Shown: positions 21,076 to 33,302, counted from the first letter of the stretch. The stretch is 64,000 nt of DNA from Dyella amyloliquefaciens (GCF_004296575.1 NZ_SAYT01000004.1:1-64000), one strand, 5' to 3'. Numbers and translations are program-made. Notes: generated by a model not told the origin, from the letters alone.

Positions 21076-21869
21076 GCAGACGTCTCCATGACAATGCGCA
21101 AGGCCAGCGTTTCGGCGGCGGCCACGGTGCACTCGCCGCTTCCACGGACCAGATTCTGCATCAACGACCACGCCGCGGAAGCGGTCGGGTTGGCTTCCTG
21201 CCAGGCGCCCGTCCGGGGCGCGGGATGCAGCATGGAGCCTGCATGAGGTTCGAGGGTCAGGTCCAGTCGCATGAGGCTGCGCTCACCCGCCTGCGGCGAC
21301 AGCACCAGCGCGCAGCCGAAGGCGGCCTGCGAGCCGGACATCTCGCCGATCGGGCCGTGGCCGGCAATATCGCTGCAGACCAGGAGCACGGGTTGCTGCT
21401 CGGTGATACACAGCGAGGCTGCTTCGAGCAGGCCGGCGCCGAAGCTCGCATGACCGGCGGTGATCGCGCTGGACGGCGCATGGCAACCCGTGGCGATGGT
21501 CCAGTAGCCGGCGGGTGCGTTGTGGACCGAGTTGTGGAAACGCGTCGGCGACAACTCGGTGGGTGCCTGCGCCAGGGTGGCGCACATGTAGTCGGAAATC
21601 AGCTGGTCGCCGTAGGCGGAACTGAAAACGCAGGGCAGCTCGCCTGCCTCGCGACCGCTCATCGCCACCGCCTGGCTGGCGACTTCCACCGCCAGCAGCA
21701 CGCTTTCCGGCGCCCGGCGCCGTTCGCTGGCGGGCAGCATGGACGCGGGTGGCCGGGCCGGTGGCGCGGCGACGGACTCACCGCGCTCCTGCGCCTTCAG
21801 CGCAGCGAAGTCCGCGAGTGTTGCCGACCACACGCCGATGCCCTCGACGAAGGCATGCAGCGCATTCAT
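21072..21869 (-). CDS. Beta-ketoacyl synthase chain-length-factor-like protein
   Basis: 265 residues, shorter than a full ketosynthase. It retains thiolase-fold pieces such as CVFSSAYGDQLISDYMC and HNSVHNAPAGYWTIATGCHA, resembling the chain-length-factor-like partner of aryl-polyene ketosynthases. Start 21869 overlaps the upstream ketosynthase stop (ATGA), fitting a stoichiometric heterodimer. Confidence 0.8.
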   Translation of the reverse strand: MNALHAFVEGIGVWSATLADFAALKAQERGESVAAPPARPPASMLPASERRRAPESVLLAVEVASQAVAMSGREAGELPCVFSSAYGDQLISDYMCATLAQAPTELSPTRFHNSVHNAPAGYWTIATGCHAPSSAITAGHASFGAGLLEAASLCITEQQPVLLVCSDIAGHGPIGEMSGSQAAFGCALVLSPQAGERSLMRLDLTLEPHAGSMLHPAPRTGAWQEANPTASAAWSLMQNLVRGSGECTVAAAETLALRIVMETSA

Positions 21870-23065
21870 GCCGGCGCCCTCCCGAAGGCAAGGCAGGCGT
21901 TGTTGCCGCCGAAGCCGAACGAGTTGCTGAGCGCGACGTCGATGGCGCGCTGCTCCACTTCCAACGCGAACTGCGGGCCGCAGGCGCGGTCCGGCGTCGT
22001 GCAGCCGAGGTTGGCCGGCACCAGGCCGCGCTCGATGGCCTGCAGGGCGAACGCCGCTTCGAGAATGCCGGCGGCGCCAAGCGTGTGACCGGTGAAGCCC
22101 TTGGTGGAGCTGGCGCGTGTTGTGGTCGGGAACGCGCGCGTGACCAGCGCAGCTTCCACTTCGTCGTTCTTGAGGCTCGCGGTGCCGTGCAGGTTGATGT
22201 AATCGACCTGGTCGGCGTGCAGGTTCGCGCGGGCCAGCGCATCGCGCAGCGCCAGCTCCGCTCCCAAACCTTCCGGGTGCGGCGTGGACATGTGGTGCGC
22301 GTCGCTGGATTCGCCATAACCCAGCAGCCGGGGCGCGTGGGGCGCCATGCCGACGCGCTCCAGCAATGCAAAGCCGGCGGCCTCGCCGATGGAGATGCCG
22401 CGGCGCGCCTGGTCGAACGGACGACAGGGTTCCGGCGACACCAGCTCCAGCGCGTTGAAGCCGAACAGCACGCTGTCGCACAGCGTATCCACCCCACCGA
22501 CCACGGCGGCGTCGGCCAGGCCCAGCTGGATCAGGCGCTCGGCGTTGGCGAACACCTTGGCGCTGGAAGAGCAGGCCGTGGAGACAGTGAGGCAGGGGCC
22601 TTCCAGTCCCAGCGCCTCGGCGACGAAACCGGCGAGCGAGTGGGGCGCGTGGATCAGCGGGCGGCGCAGGTCCGGCGGCATGTGGCCTTCGTCATCGAGG
22701 CGCCGGTAAGCCTCCTCGGTGGCGCCGATACTGGCGGTGGACGTGCCGAGCACCAACGCGACGCGGGCGGCGCCGTAGCGTTGGCGAACATCCAGCGCGC
22801 GCTCGAGGAAGCGGTCCTGGTGCAGGCCGAGCCAGGCCAGGCGGTTGTTGCGGCATTCCCATACGGCATGGGCGGCGGGCAGCGCGGCGTCTTCAACGCC
22901 ATCGACACGGCCAATCCAGCACGCCAGGGGCGCGCTGCTGAAATCATTCTGGCGCAGGCCGCCGCGGGTGGCGGACAGGGCGGCGACGTGGCTTTCTAGG
23001 CCGTGGCCGAGCGCCGAAGTGACCGTGTAGGCGCTGACGGCCAGGGGTTGAATCGGTACTGGCAT
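21866..23065 (-). CDS. Beta-ketoacyl-ACP synthase (KAS I/II-type)
   Basis: 399 residues with catalytic C165 (TVSTACSSSAKVF), H293 (NLHGTASLKND) and H327 (KGFTGHTLGAAG), so the active site is complete. It elongates the polyene chain on the ACP. It leads a minus-strand operon of three overlapping genes (KS, CLF, GT2) that converges on the plus-strand pigment operon. Confidence 0.9.
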   Translation of the reverse strand: MPVPIQPLAVSAYTVTSALGHGLESHVAALSATRGGLRQNDFSSAPLACWIGRVDGVEDAALPAAHAVWECRNNRLAWLGLHQDRFLERALDVRQRYGAARVALVLGTSTASIGATEEAYRRLDDEGHMPPDLRRPLIHAPHSLAGFVAEALGLEGPCLTVSTACSSSAKVFANAERLIQLGLADAAVVGGVDTLCDSVLFGFNALELVSPEPCRPFDQARRGISIGEAAGFALLERVGMAPHAPRLLGYGESSDAHHMSTPHPEGLGAELALRDALARANLHADQVDYINLHGTASLKNDEVEAALVTRAFPTTTRASSTKGFTGHTLGAAGILEAAFALQAIERGLVPANLGCTTPDRACGPQFALEVEQRAIDVALSNSFGFGGNNACLAFGRAPA

Positions 23066-23214
23066 CGGCCCAGCCTAACCAGCGCCCGAGACATTGCCTA
23101 GTCCGCGCCCGGAACGGTCGAAGTGGCGTTCATCTTGCCCGTGGGACGGATTGCGCCGGTTGAGTTCGCTGCGCACACTTCCCTTTCCCATTGGCCTCTG
23201 CCCTGCCCCATCCC

Positions 23215-23922
23215 GTGTCCACCGTCGCTCCGCTCAAACGTGGTCCCTGGCGCTATCTGAGCGATCGCGACGTGCTGCATGCGGCGGTGGTCGTGGTCGT
23301 CGCACTGGTGCTGAGCCTGGGGCTGGTGTGGCTGGGGTATCTCATCCATGTCTGGCACGTGGCGGCCCGCAGCCCCCTGACCCCGCGACGCCCGATGACC
23401 GTGCTGGTGTTCGGCCGCCGGCTGGTGCACGACCGACCGGAAACGGACTACCAGCAGCGCCTGGGGCGGGCCCTGGCGTTGATGCGCGCCCAGTTCACCG
23501 ACCATGTATTGCTGCTGGGTGGCCGCAGCGGCGGCAGCGTCAGCGAGGCGGCCGCCGGCTGGGCGTGGCTGTCCGACCACGAGTTGCCGCCGGGCGTGGT
23601 GCTGCGACTGGAGCAGGCGTCGGTCGATTCGCTGGAAAACCTGCGCCATGCGCGCAGCCTGCTGCAGGAAGACGGCCCGGTGATGCGCGTGCTGCCGCCG
23701 GTGGCGTTGGTGAGCAGCCGTTACCACCTGGCGCGCTGCCAGCTGCTCGCGCAGCGTCTGGGTTTCGACAGCGTGCCGGTGGCGGCGGAACCGACGTTCG
23801 TACTCAATCGCCGCTATCTGGTCCGCATGCTGACCGAGTCCGGCTACCTGATGTGGATCGACCTCGGCGTTCGGTGGGCGCGCCTGATCGGCCACCAGCG
23901 CATGGCGCGCCGCGTCAGCTGA
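23215..23922 (+). CDS. YdcF/DUF218-family membrane protein
   Basis: About 235 residues. One N-terminal helix (AAVVVVVALVLSLGLVWLGYL) precedes a DUF218 Rossmann-like domain with VLVFGRRLV, VLLLGGRSGGSVSEA, the acidic SVDSLENLRHA and VSSRYHLARC. The family is linked to envelope metabolism and vancomycin resistance, without a defined reaction. The start is uncertain: GTG 23215 and TTG 23191 are both in frame and neither has an obvious ribosome site. Confidence 0.75.
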   Translation: MSTVAPLKRGPWRYLSDRDVLHAAVVVVVALVLSLGLVWLGYLIHVWHVAARSPLTPRRPMTVLVFGRRLVHDRPETDYQQRLGRALALMRAQFTDHVLLLGGRSGGSVSEAAAGWAWLSDHELPPGVVLRLEQASVDSLENLRHARSLLQEDGPVMRVLPPVALVSSRYHLARCQLLAQRLGFDSVPVAAEPTFVLNRRYLVRMLTESGYLMWIDLGVRWARLIGHQRMARRVS

Positions 23923-23941
23923 AGCTCCACGTATTTCCCCT

Positions 23942-24022
23942 TGTGGGAGCGCACCCTGCGCGCGACAGGCCCGCGACGAGGCATGTGGGGTGCCGCAGTC
24001 GCGCACAGGATGCGCTCCCACA
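23942..24022. repeat. REP pair (BIME), GTGGG subtype
   Basis: Two inverted 24-nt units at 23942-23965 (starts TGTGGGAGCGCACC) and 23999-24022 (its complement) flank about 33 bp. It lies between the YdcF-like gene and hemF. Confidence 0.85.
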
Positions 24023-24073
24023 AAGTCATAACGCGACGCCTCGCCGCACAGGCATGCGTTCCATGCTTGCTAA

Positions 24074-25009
<936 letters not shown>

Positions 25010-25117
25010 CTCGCGGTCGTGCGGCTCGTCTTCCCAGCGGAAGCCGGAGCCCGGCGACCCTGGGGGATGAAGTCACCGGGCACCCGCATTCACTGGAAAG
25101 CCGAATCAGGCGGATGC

Positions 25118-25780
25118 TCAGCCGGTGGGTGCGTCGCCGCTGAACTTCACCGGCGTGGCACCCTTCACAGGGCCGATCTGCGCGGAGTCGCTCACCTGCA
25201 GCACGACCTCGCGACGGAACTCCAGCGTGCCCTGCACCACGGCGTGGGGGCCGATCACCACGTGCGGCAAGCGGTTGTTGCTGCTGAAGTTGAACCAGCC
25301 GCCCGGCTTGTCGACGAGAATGCCGCCTTCCACGCGCGAGTTGGCGCCCACGATGATGTCGCCGCTGACGGTGGAGATGCCGCCACCCACATGCGCTGCA
25401 TCGAGGTTGATGCCGCCGTTGACCGTGCCAGCCTTGCCGGCCACGTCCGCGCCATTGCCAAGATGGATGCCGCCGTTGGTGGTGGTCACGGCTCCGCTCA
25501 CGCGGCTGGCTGCGCCGACGGTAATCGCGCCATTGACGGTATCTGCGGCGGTGGCCTGCACGTGATCGCCGAACTCCACCGAGCCGTTCACGGTGCTGGC
25601 TTTCTGCACGACCGCGTTGTCGCCGACGCGTACTGCGCCATTCACCGTGCTCACGTTGCCGGCATGCTGGCCGGCCTCGACGCGGGCAGTGCCATTGACC
25701 TTGTCGATATCGTTGTCCGCTGCCTGTGCGACCAGGGGCAGTGCGAGGGCAAGGGCGAGGGCTAGCAGGTGGCGATGCAT
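25118..25780 (-). CDS. Secreted beta-solenoid protein with 18-residue repeats
   Basis: 220 residues with a signal peptide ([17 protein letters not shown]). The mature protein is about seven repeats of 18-19 residues, each starting near [58 protein letters not shown] and others, giving a regular beta-helix like a bactofilin but exported. A C-terminal cap contains [15 protein letters not shown]. Function unknown. Start 25780 has GGAG 8 nt upstream. Divergent from gpmA. Confidence 0.75.
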   Translation of the reverse strand: MHRHLLALALALALPLVAQAADNDIDKVNGTARVEAGQHAGNVSTVNGAVRVGDNAVVQKASTVNGSVEFGDHVQATAADTVNGAITVGAASRVSGAVTTTNGGIHLGNGADVAGKAGTVNGGINLDAAHVGGGISTVSGDIIVGANSRVEGGILVDKPGGWFNFSSNNRLPHVVIGPHAVVQGTLEFRREVVLQVSDSAQIGPVKGATPVKFSGDAPTG

Positions 25781-25921
25781 GATGAGCTCCATGAGGGTGT
25801 TGACCCCCCTAGGATGCGCCTGCCCGCCCCGGGGTTTAGCATGACCTTCGACAGGGGCCGCCGATTTGACGCGCCCCGGGTGCAGCCTCACCATTCGGGG
25901 TTTCCGCCGCGAATCCCCGCC

Positions 25922-26665
25922 ATGTACAAGCTCGTACTCATCCGTCACGGCCAGTCCCAGTGGAACCTCGACAACCGCTTCAGCGGCTGGGCTGACGTGG
26001 ACCTCACCGAACAGGGCCAGGCCGAAGCCGCCGAGGCGGGCCGCCTGCTCAAGGCCGAGGGCTACGCCTTCGACGTCGCCCACACCTCCGTGCTCAAGCG
26101 CGCCGTGCGCACGTTGTGGGGCGTGCTGGATGCGATGGACCAGATGTGGCTCCCGGTCGTCACCGACTGGCGCCTCAACGAGCGCCACTACGGCGGCCTG
26201 ACCGGCCTCAACAAGGCCGAGACGGCGGCCAAGTACGGCGAGGACCAGGTGAAGGTCTGGCGCCGCAGCTACGACATCCCGCCGCCGCCGCTCGACCGTG
26301 CCAGCAACGAGTCGGTGAGCGATCCGCGCTATGCGAACCTCGACCCGTCGATGATTCCGGATACCGAGTGCCTCAAGGACACGGTCGACCGCGTGCTGCC
26401 GTATTGGCATGACGTGCTGGCGCCGGCGATCCGCTCCGGCCAGCGCGTGGTGGTGGCCGCGCACGGCAACTCGCTGCGTGCGCTGGTGAAGTATCTGGAC
26501 AACATGTCCGAGGAAGCCATCGTCGAACTCAACATCCCCAACGGGGTGCCGCTGGTGTACGAGTTCGACGCGGACCTCAAGCCGATCCGCCACTATTACC
26601 TGGGCGACGCCGACGCGATCGCCGCGAAGATGGCCGCCGTGGCCAACCAGGGCAAGGCGAAGTAA
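25922..26665 (+). CDS. gpmA: 2,3-bisphosphoglycerate-dependent phosphoglycerate mutase
   Basis: Interconverts 2- and 3-phosphoglycerate in glycolysis. 247 residues. Catalytic H9 lies in [12 protein letters not shown] and the second histidine in [29 protein letters not shown] is the family signature. The longer frame extending upstream lacks homologous sequence, so ATG 25922 is chosen. Confidence 0.97.
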   Translation: MYKLVLIRHGQSQWNLDNRFSGWADVDLTEQGQAEAAEAGRLLKAEGYAFDVAHTSVLKRAVRTLWGVLDAMDQMWLPVVTDWRLNERHYGGLTGLNKAETAAKYGEDQVKVWRRSYDIPPPPLDRASNESVSDPRYANLDPSMIPDTECLKDTVDRVLPYWHDVLAPAIRSGQRVVVAAHGNSLRALVKYLDNMSEEAIVELNIPNGVPLVYEFDADLKPIRHYYLGDADAIAAKMAAVANQGKAK

Positions 26666-26752
26666 GCCGCCCTGGACCAGCGCGGGTGACAGGCGTCATC
26701 CGCGATGGCTGCGTCGCGTCAGTCGTCGGCGCGGGGACGAGTCGATAAGCTC

Positions 26753-26777
26753 CCGGCATCCCAAAGCGAGATGCCGG
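26753..26777 (+). promoter_or_regulatory. Hairpin directly before the membrane-protein start
   Basis: 8-bp stem CCGGCATC / GATGCCGG with a 9-nt loop ends 1 nt before the ATG at 26779 and contains the only candidate ribosome site, a weak GCGAG in the loop edge. Confidence 0.45.
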
Positions 26778-26778
26778 C

Positions 26779-27303
26779 ATGACCCCGAACATGATCTACG
26801 CGTTGATGATTCCGCTGATGGCCTTCGGCATCTGGCGCCGTGTGCGTGGCAGCTTCGGGCGACAGCCCGTCCGTCGCAAGCGGATGATCGGCCGCATCAC
26901 CTTCTTCACCCTGATCGGTGGCCTGATCGCGCTGGGCGGCATGCACAACGTCCGCCTCCTGGAAGGCCTGCTGGGCGGCGTGCTGGTTGGCGTGGCGCTC
27001 GGCACGGTCGGTCTGCGGCTGACCCGTTTCGAGCGTGATGCCAGCGGCAACGACCTCTACATTCCCAACGCCTGGATCGGCGGCATCCTCACCGTGCTGC
27101 TGGTGGGTCGCCTGGCGTGGCGGTTCATGGTGCTGATGCCGCAGATGCAAGATCCGGCCATGACGCATTCGGCGCCGACCTTCGGCAATAGCCCGCTCAC
27201 GCTGGCCATCTTCGGCCTGATCATCGGCTACTACATCTGCTATTTCACCGGTCTGCTCGTGCATCACCGGCGCTTCGAACGCACGCAGCCGGCCGTGGCG
27301 TAA
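26779..27303 (+). CDS. DUF1453/CcdC-like membrane protein
   Basis: 174 residues with about four or five membrane segments (MIYALMIPLMAFGIW, ITFFTLIGGLIALGG, LLGGVLVGVALGTVG and LAIFGLIIGYYICYFTGLL among them). A basic loop (RRVRGSFGRQPVRRKR) follows the first helix. The pattern fits DUF1453; no function is known. Its stop is 6 nt from the convergent PII gene. Confidence 0.65.
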   Translation: MTPNMIYALMIPLMAFGIWRRVRGSFGRQPVRRKRMIGRITFFTLIGGLIALGGMHNVRLLEGLLGGVLVGVALGTVGLRLTRFERDASGNDLYIPNAWIGGILTVLLVGRLAWRFMVLMPQMQDPAMTHSAPTFGNSPLTLAIFGLIIGYYICYFTGLLVHHRRFERTQPAVA

Positions 27304-27309
27304 GACGGC

Positions 27310-27756
<447 letters not shown>

Positions 27757-27840
27757 CTACAAAATGTAGTGGAGCAGGCCGATGGTGGCGTTTAAAGACA
27801 TGAATCTACACTTTCTCCCGACGAGCTCGAGGTGCTATCC

Positions 27841-28089
27841 ATGATGGATAGGCAGGACATCGATCAACTTGCCCAGCGTCTTGTTTCGTTGGTTCCATCA
27901 GGATTGGCTCAGGCGCACCAGGATTTGCGCACCAACTTCGGCGATGTTCTGGCGCAGGGATTGCGCCGCCTTGACCTAGTCACCCGCGAGGAGTTTGAAG
28001 TCCAGAGCCAGGTTCTGGCGCGCACGCGCGCCAAGGTCGAGGCACTGGAGAAGCGAATCGCAGAACTCGAGGCCAGCGCTGGCACCTGA
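27841..28089 (+). CDS. ubiK: Ubiquinone biosynthesis accessory factor UbiK
   Basis: 82 residues of the BMFP/YqiC family, with an N-terminal amphipathic helix and a C-terminal coiled coil (VLARTRAKVEALEKRIAELE). UbiK partners UbiJ in the soluble ubiquinone assembly complex; ubiJ is also in this window. ATG 27841 follows GAGG at 8 nt spacing; a GTG at 27832 is possible. Confidence 0.85.
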   Translation: MMDRQDIDQLAQRLVSLVPSGLAQAHQDLRTNFGDVLAQGLRRLDLVTREEFEVQSQVLARTRAKVEALEKRIAELEASAGT

Positions 28090-28238
28090 TCGGGCATAGC
28101 GCGGCCCACGTCCCGGGAGCCGCCCCCGATCTGTCACCCTCACCCCGAGAACGGTCGGGGGCGGCTGTTTTCACCGCTGGCTGCGCGAGGGAATCGCTCT
28201 GTGTCGCAACCTGGCAGCCCCTCCGATACCCGTACTCC

Positions 28239-29738
28239 ATGAGTCTTGCCGTCACGCTGAGCCGTGCCCAGGAAGGCGTGGCTGCGCCCCAAGTGATGGT
28301 CGAAGTCCACCTTTCCGGTGGACTCCCCGGCACGAATATCGTGGGATTGCCCGAAGCCGCCGTGCGCGAAGCGCGCGACCGCGTACGCGTCGCCATCCAG
28401 AACACCTCCTTCGAATATCCCAACCGCAAGGTCACCGTGAACCTGGCGCCAGCGGAGCTGCCCAAGGACGGCGGTCGCTTCGACCTGGCCATCGCGCTGG
28501 GTATCTTGGCCGCTGGAGGCCAGGTACCGCGGGAGAAACTGGACGACTGTGAGTTCCTTGGCGAGCTGGCGCTGTCCGGCGCGCTGCGTGGCGTGTCGGG
28601 CGTGCTGCCCGCCCTGTTGCGGGCGCGGGCACGGGGGCGCCGGGTCGTGGTGCCTCGTGCCAATGCGGCGGAAGCCGCCCTGGTTTCCGATGCCGACGTG
28701 CTGGTCGCCGATACGCTGGCCGAGGTGTGTGGCTGGCTGCGTGGCGCCCAGGACCTGGGCCTGCCCTCGGATCCGCCGCCGCCGTCCAGCGATGGTGTCG
28801 GGCCGGATCTGGCCGACGTGCGCGGCCAGTTGCAGGCGCGCCGCGCGCTGGAGATCGCTGCCACGGGCGGACACCACCTGCTGCTGTCCGGCCCGCCGGG
28901 AACCGGCAAGACCATGCTGGCGGAGCGCTTGCCCGGCATTCTTCCGCCGCTGACCGAATCCGAGGCGCTGGAAACCTGCGCCGTGCTGTCGGTGGCGGGA
29001 CAAAACGTGGATCCCCAGCACTGGCGTCGTCGCCCGTTCCGCGCGCCGCACCACACCGCCTCCGCCGTGGCGCTGGTGGGTGGCGGCGCGATGCCCCGAC
29101 CCGGGGAGATCTCGCTGGCGCACAACGGCGTTCTCTTCCTTGATGAGCTTCCGGAGTTCGGCAGGCACGTGCTCGATGTGCTGCGCGAACCCATGGAATC
29201 GGGCCACATCGTTGTATCGCGCGCCGCGCGGCAGTCCACCTTTCCCGCCCAATTCCAGCTGGTGGCGGCCATGAATCCCTGCCCATGCGGCTATGCGGGC
29301 GACCCCCGTCATTCGTGCCAGTGCACGCCCGACCAGGTGCAGCGATACCGGGCGCGCATTTCCGGGCCTCTGCTGGATCGCATCGACCTTGGCGTGCAGG
29401 TCGCACGCGTGCCGTTGGGCGATCTGGGCGCGCCCCGTGGTGCGAACGACGAGGATTCGGCGACGGTGCGCGCGCGGGTCGTGAGGGCGCGGCAGCATGC
29501 GCTGATGCGTGCCGGCCGGCCGAACGCCGAAATCAGCACGCGCGAACTGGAGCGTGACTGTGCCCTGGGGCCGGCAGAGCGTCGCTGGTTCGACGCGGCG
29601 CTGGAGCGCATGGGGCTATCGGCGCGGGCCTATCACCGGACGCTGCGGGTGGCGCGCACGATCGCCGACCTGGACGGTGGCGCGGCCTTGCTGGACCGCT
29701 CGCATCTGGCTGAAGCGCTGACCTATCGCCGGTTTTGA
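28239..29738 (+). CDS. comM: ComM/YifB-family AAA ATPase (Mg-chelatase-like)
   Basis: 499 residues. The N-terminal Lon-like domain contains VEVHLSGGLPGTNIVGLPEA; the P-loop GPPGTGKT spans residues 218-225; NGVLFLDELPEFGRHVLDVL is the Walker B region and AMNPCPCGYAGDPRHSC a zinc-like cluster. ComM is a helicase assisting branch migration during natural transformation. It follows ubiK as in other Xanthomonadales. Confidence 0.95.
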   Translation: MSLAVTLSRAQEGVAAPQVMVEVHLSGGLPGTNIVGLPEAAVREARDRVRVAIQNTSFEYPNRKVTVNLAPAELPKDGGRFDLAIALGILAAGGQVPREKLDDCEFLGELALSGALRGVSGVLPALLRARARGRRVVVPRANAAEAALVSDADVLVADTLAEVCGWLRGAQDLGLPSDPPPPSSDGVGPDLADVRGQLQARRALEIAATGGHHLLLSGPPGTGKTMLAERLPGILPPLTESEALETCAVLSVAGQNVDPQHWRRRPFRAPHHTASAVALVGGGAMPRPGEISLAHNGVLFLDELPEFGRHVLDVLREPMESGHIVVSRAARQSTFPAQFQLVAAMNPCPCGYAGDPRHSCQCTPDQVQRYRARISGPLLDRIDLGVQVARVPLGDLGAPRGANDEDSATVRARVVRARQHALMRAGRPNAEISTRELERDCALGPAERRWFDAALERMGLSARAYHRTLRVARTIADLDGGAALLDRSHLAEALTYRRF

Positions 29739-30060
29739 GGCTCACTCCGGGCTCACTCCGGGGCGGTGAAGCGGCGCGAGCAATCGCGCACAGGGCAAGC
29801 TCCCATCGGGGATTGCTGCTGTTTGCGTAATTTTTGAACTGACGGGTATTGACTTGCCGAGACCTGGGCGTATTATCTGTACCCGCTAGTTCGCAATTGA
29901 ACTCAGCCTGCCACCCCCGGTATCGGTACTCCCTCCCCCTCCCCCCGTCCGATACCGGGGTTTGGCCCTTCTTCCTTCCCCCTGATGAGTCTTGAGCGGT
30001 GGACGCCGGTGTTGCGGGCGTGCTCCGATAGCGCTGTCGTAGGCGCTCGAAGGATCGTGC
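29739..30060 (+). promoter_or_regulatory. Structured leader of the antiporter gene (322-bp gap)
   Basis: Holds a direct repeat of GGCTCACTCC just after comM, a promoter (TTGACT 29849-29854, 16 bp, TATTAT 29871-29876) and a 12-bp perfect inverted repeat CCCCGGTATCGG (29915-29926) / CCGATACCGGGG (29949-29960) around a 22-nt pyrimidine-rich loop. About 100 nt of leader follow before the ATG. I see no ORF in it. Confidence 0.6.
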
Positions 30061-31854
30061 ATGACGGCTGACCTGGGATTGCTGCTGGTGGGCATGCTGG
30101 GCATCGGCTTTCTCGCCCAATGGCTGGCCTGGCGGATCCGCCTACCGGCGATCCTGTTCCTGCTGCTGGCTGGCCTCGTGATGGGGCCAGTGATCGGCGC
30201 CCTGCAGCCGGACCGGCTCCTGGGACCGCTGCTGTTTCCGATCGTGTCGCTGGCGGTGTCGCTGATCCTGTTCGAAGGCAGCCTGACCCTGCGCTTCAAC
30301 GAACTGCGTGAGATTGGCCGCGTAGTGCGTGGCCTGGTGACCTATGGAGCGGTGATCGCCGTGTTCCTGCTGGCGATTGCCGCGAAGTATTTCGCAGGCC
30401 TGAGCTGGCAGGTGGCGCTGTTGTTCGGTGCGCTGACCTGCGTCACCGGGCCTACCGTGATCGCGCCCATGTTGCGCACCGTGCGTCCCAATGCCCGCAT
30501 CGCCAACACCTTGCGCTGGGAAGGCATCATGATCGATCCGCTCGGCGCGCTGTTCGCCGTGCTGGTGTTCGAGGCAATCGCCTCCCATCAGGAAGGCCGC
30601 ACCATCGGCGTGTTCCTGGCGGTGCTCGCCAGTGGCACCGTCGTCGGCCTGTTGGCGGCCTGGCTGCTGGCGTTCTTCCTGCGTCGTCAGATGATTCCCG
30701 AGTACCTGCAGAACTACGGTGCGCTGGTGACGGTGCTGCTGGCGTTCTCGCTGTCCAATGCCGTCACGCACGAGTCGGGCCTGCTGACGGTGACGGTGAT
30801 GGGCATCGTGCTGGGCAACATGCGCGACGTGCATATCGACGACATCCTGGACTTCAAGGAAAACCTCACCACCCTGCTGGTCTCCAGTCTCTTCATCCTG
30901 CTGGCGGCGCGGCTGACCTGGCCGTTGCCGGGCGGCGTGCTTGGTTCCGGCGTGGCGATTTTTATCGCGGCACAGCTGGTGGTGCGTCCAGTCACCGTGG
31001 CCATCGCGACAGCGGGCAGCACGTTGAGCTGGCGCGAGCGCGCGTTGATTGGATGGGTGGCGCCGCGCGGCATCGTGGCCGCCGCGGCCTCCGCGGTATT
31101 TGCGTTGCGCCTGGACGAGTTGGGTTTGCCGGGCGCCAAACAGCTGGTGCCGCTGGTATTCCTGCTGATCATCGGCACGGTGCTGCTGCAGAGCGCGACG
31201 GCGCGGCCCCTGGCGCGCTGGCTGAAAGTGGCCGAACCCGATCCGACCGGCGTGCTCATCTATGGCGCGGATGCACCGGCGCGCCAGATCGCGCGTGCGC
31301 TGGTCGACGCGGGATTTCGCGTTATCGTCGCCGATGAGCAATGGCAAGGCATCCGCCTCGCGCGCATGGAAGGCTTGAACACCTTCTATGGCCACCCGGC
31401 GACGACGTATGCCGAGCGCCATCTCGACCTGTCCGGCATCGGGCGCCTGCTGGCGATGTCCGCCAATCGCGAGCGCAACGCGCTCGCCTGCGTGTACTAC
31501 CGCCAGGAGTTCGGACGCGGCCGGGTCTATCGCCTGCTCAACGAAGCGACCCACCAGGAGCACGAACGGACGCAACTCGGCGGCCACCTGCTGGCGCCGG
31601 CTTTGTTCGAGCCGGGGATGACGCACGAGCGATTCGAGGAGCGCCTGGCCGAAGGCTGGGCGATCAAGTCGACGCGATTGACGACGACGTTCGACTGGCC
31701 GCATTTCATCGAGCAGTACGGCTCGAACACGGTCCTGTTGTTCGGCGTCGAGGAAAAAGGTGCGTTGCGGATCGCCTCGGTGAAACGCGAGCTGGAACCG
31801 CGGCCGGGCTGGCTGGTCACCGCATTGGTACCGCCGCAACAACTGCGCCCGTGA
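30061..31854 (+). CDS. Monovalent cation:proton antiporter (CPA1-type) with cytoplasmic domain
   Basis: 597 residues. About twelve membrane helices occupy residues 1-390; conserved pieces are LILFEGSLTLRFNELR, CVTGPTVIAPMLRTVRPN and TLRWEGIMIDPLGALFAVLV with the membrane acidic pair. From about residue 395 a Rossmann-like regulatory domain begins (GVLIYGADAPARQIARAL). It should exchange Na+ or K+ for H+. Ion specificity cannot be told. A long structured leader precedes it. Confidence 0.87.
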   Translation: MTADLGLLLVGMLGIGFLAQWLAWRIRLPAILFLLLAGLVMGPVIGALQPDRLLGPLLFPIVSLAVSLILFEGSLTLRFNELREIGRVVRGLVTYGAVIAVFLLAIAAKYFAGLSWQVALLFGALTCVTGPTVIAPMLRTVRPNARIANTLRWEGIMIDPLGALFAVLVFEAIASHQEGRTIGVFLAVLASGTVVGLLAAWLLAFFLRRQMIPEYLQNYGALVTVLLAFSLSNAVTHESGLLTVTVMGIVLGNMRDVHIDDILDFKENLTTLLVSSLFILLAARLTWPLPGGVLGSGVAIFIAAQLVVRPVTVAIATAGSTLSWRERALIGWVAPRGIVAAAASAVFALRLDELGLPGAKQLVPLVFLLIIGTVLLQSATARPLARWLKVAEPDPTGVLIYGADAPARQIARALVDAGFRVIVADEQWQGIRLARMEGLNTFYGHPATTYAERHLDLSGIGRLLAMSANRERNALACVYYRQEFGRGRVYRLLNEATHQEHERTQLGGHLLAPALFEPGMTHERFEERLAEGWAIKSTRLTTTFDWPHFIEQYGSNTVLLFGVEEKGALRIASVKRELEPRPGWLVTALVPPQQLRP

Positions 31855-31966
31855 CGTTGCTGGGCGCAGCTTCCCTGCGCGGCGCGCGCAGGAAGCGCAG
31901 GACAGGGCCGCGCTCCCCGCGCACGCGCCAGCATCCTTGCCGGCTCACGCGACGGGAATCACCGCA

Positions 31967-33271
<1,305 letters not shown>

Positions 33272-33302
33272 GACGTGACTCCGTAACCAACGTGCATGGA
33301 AA

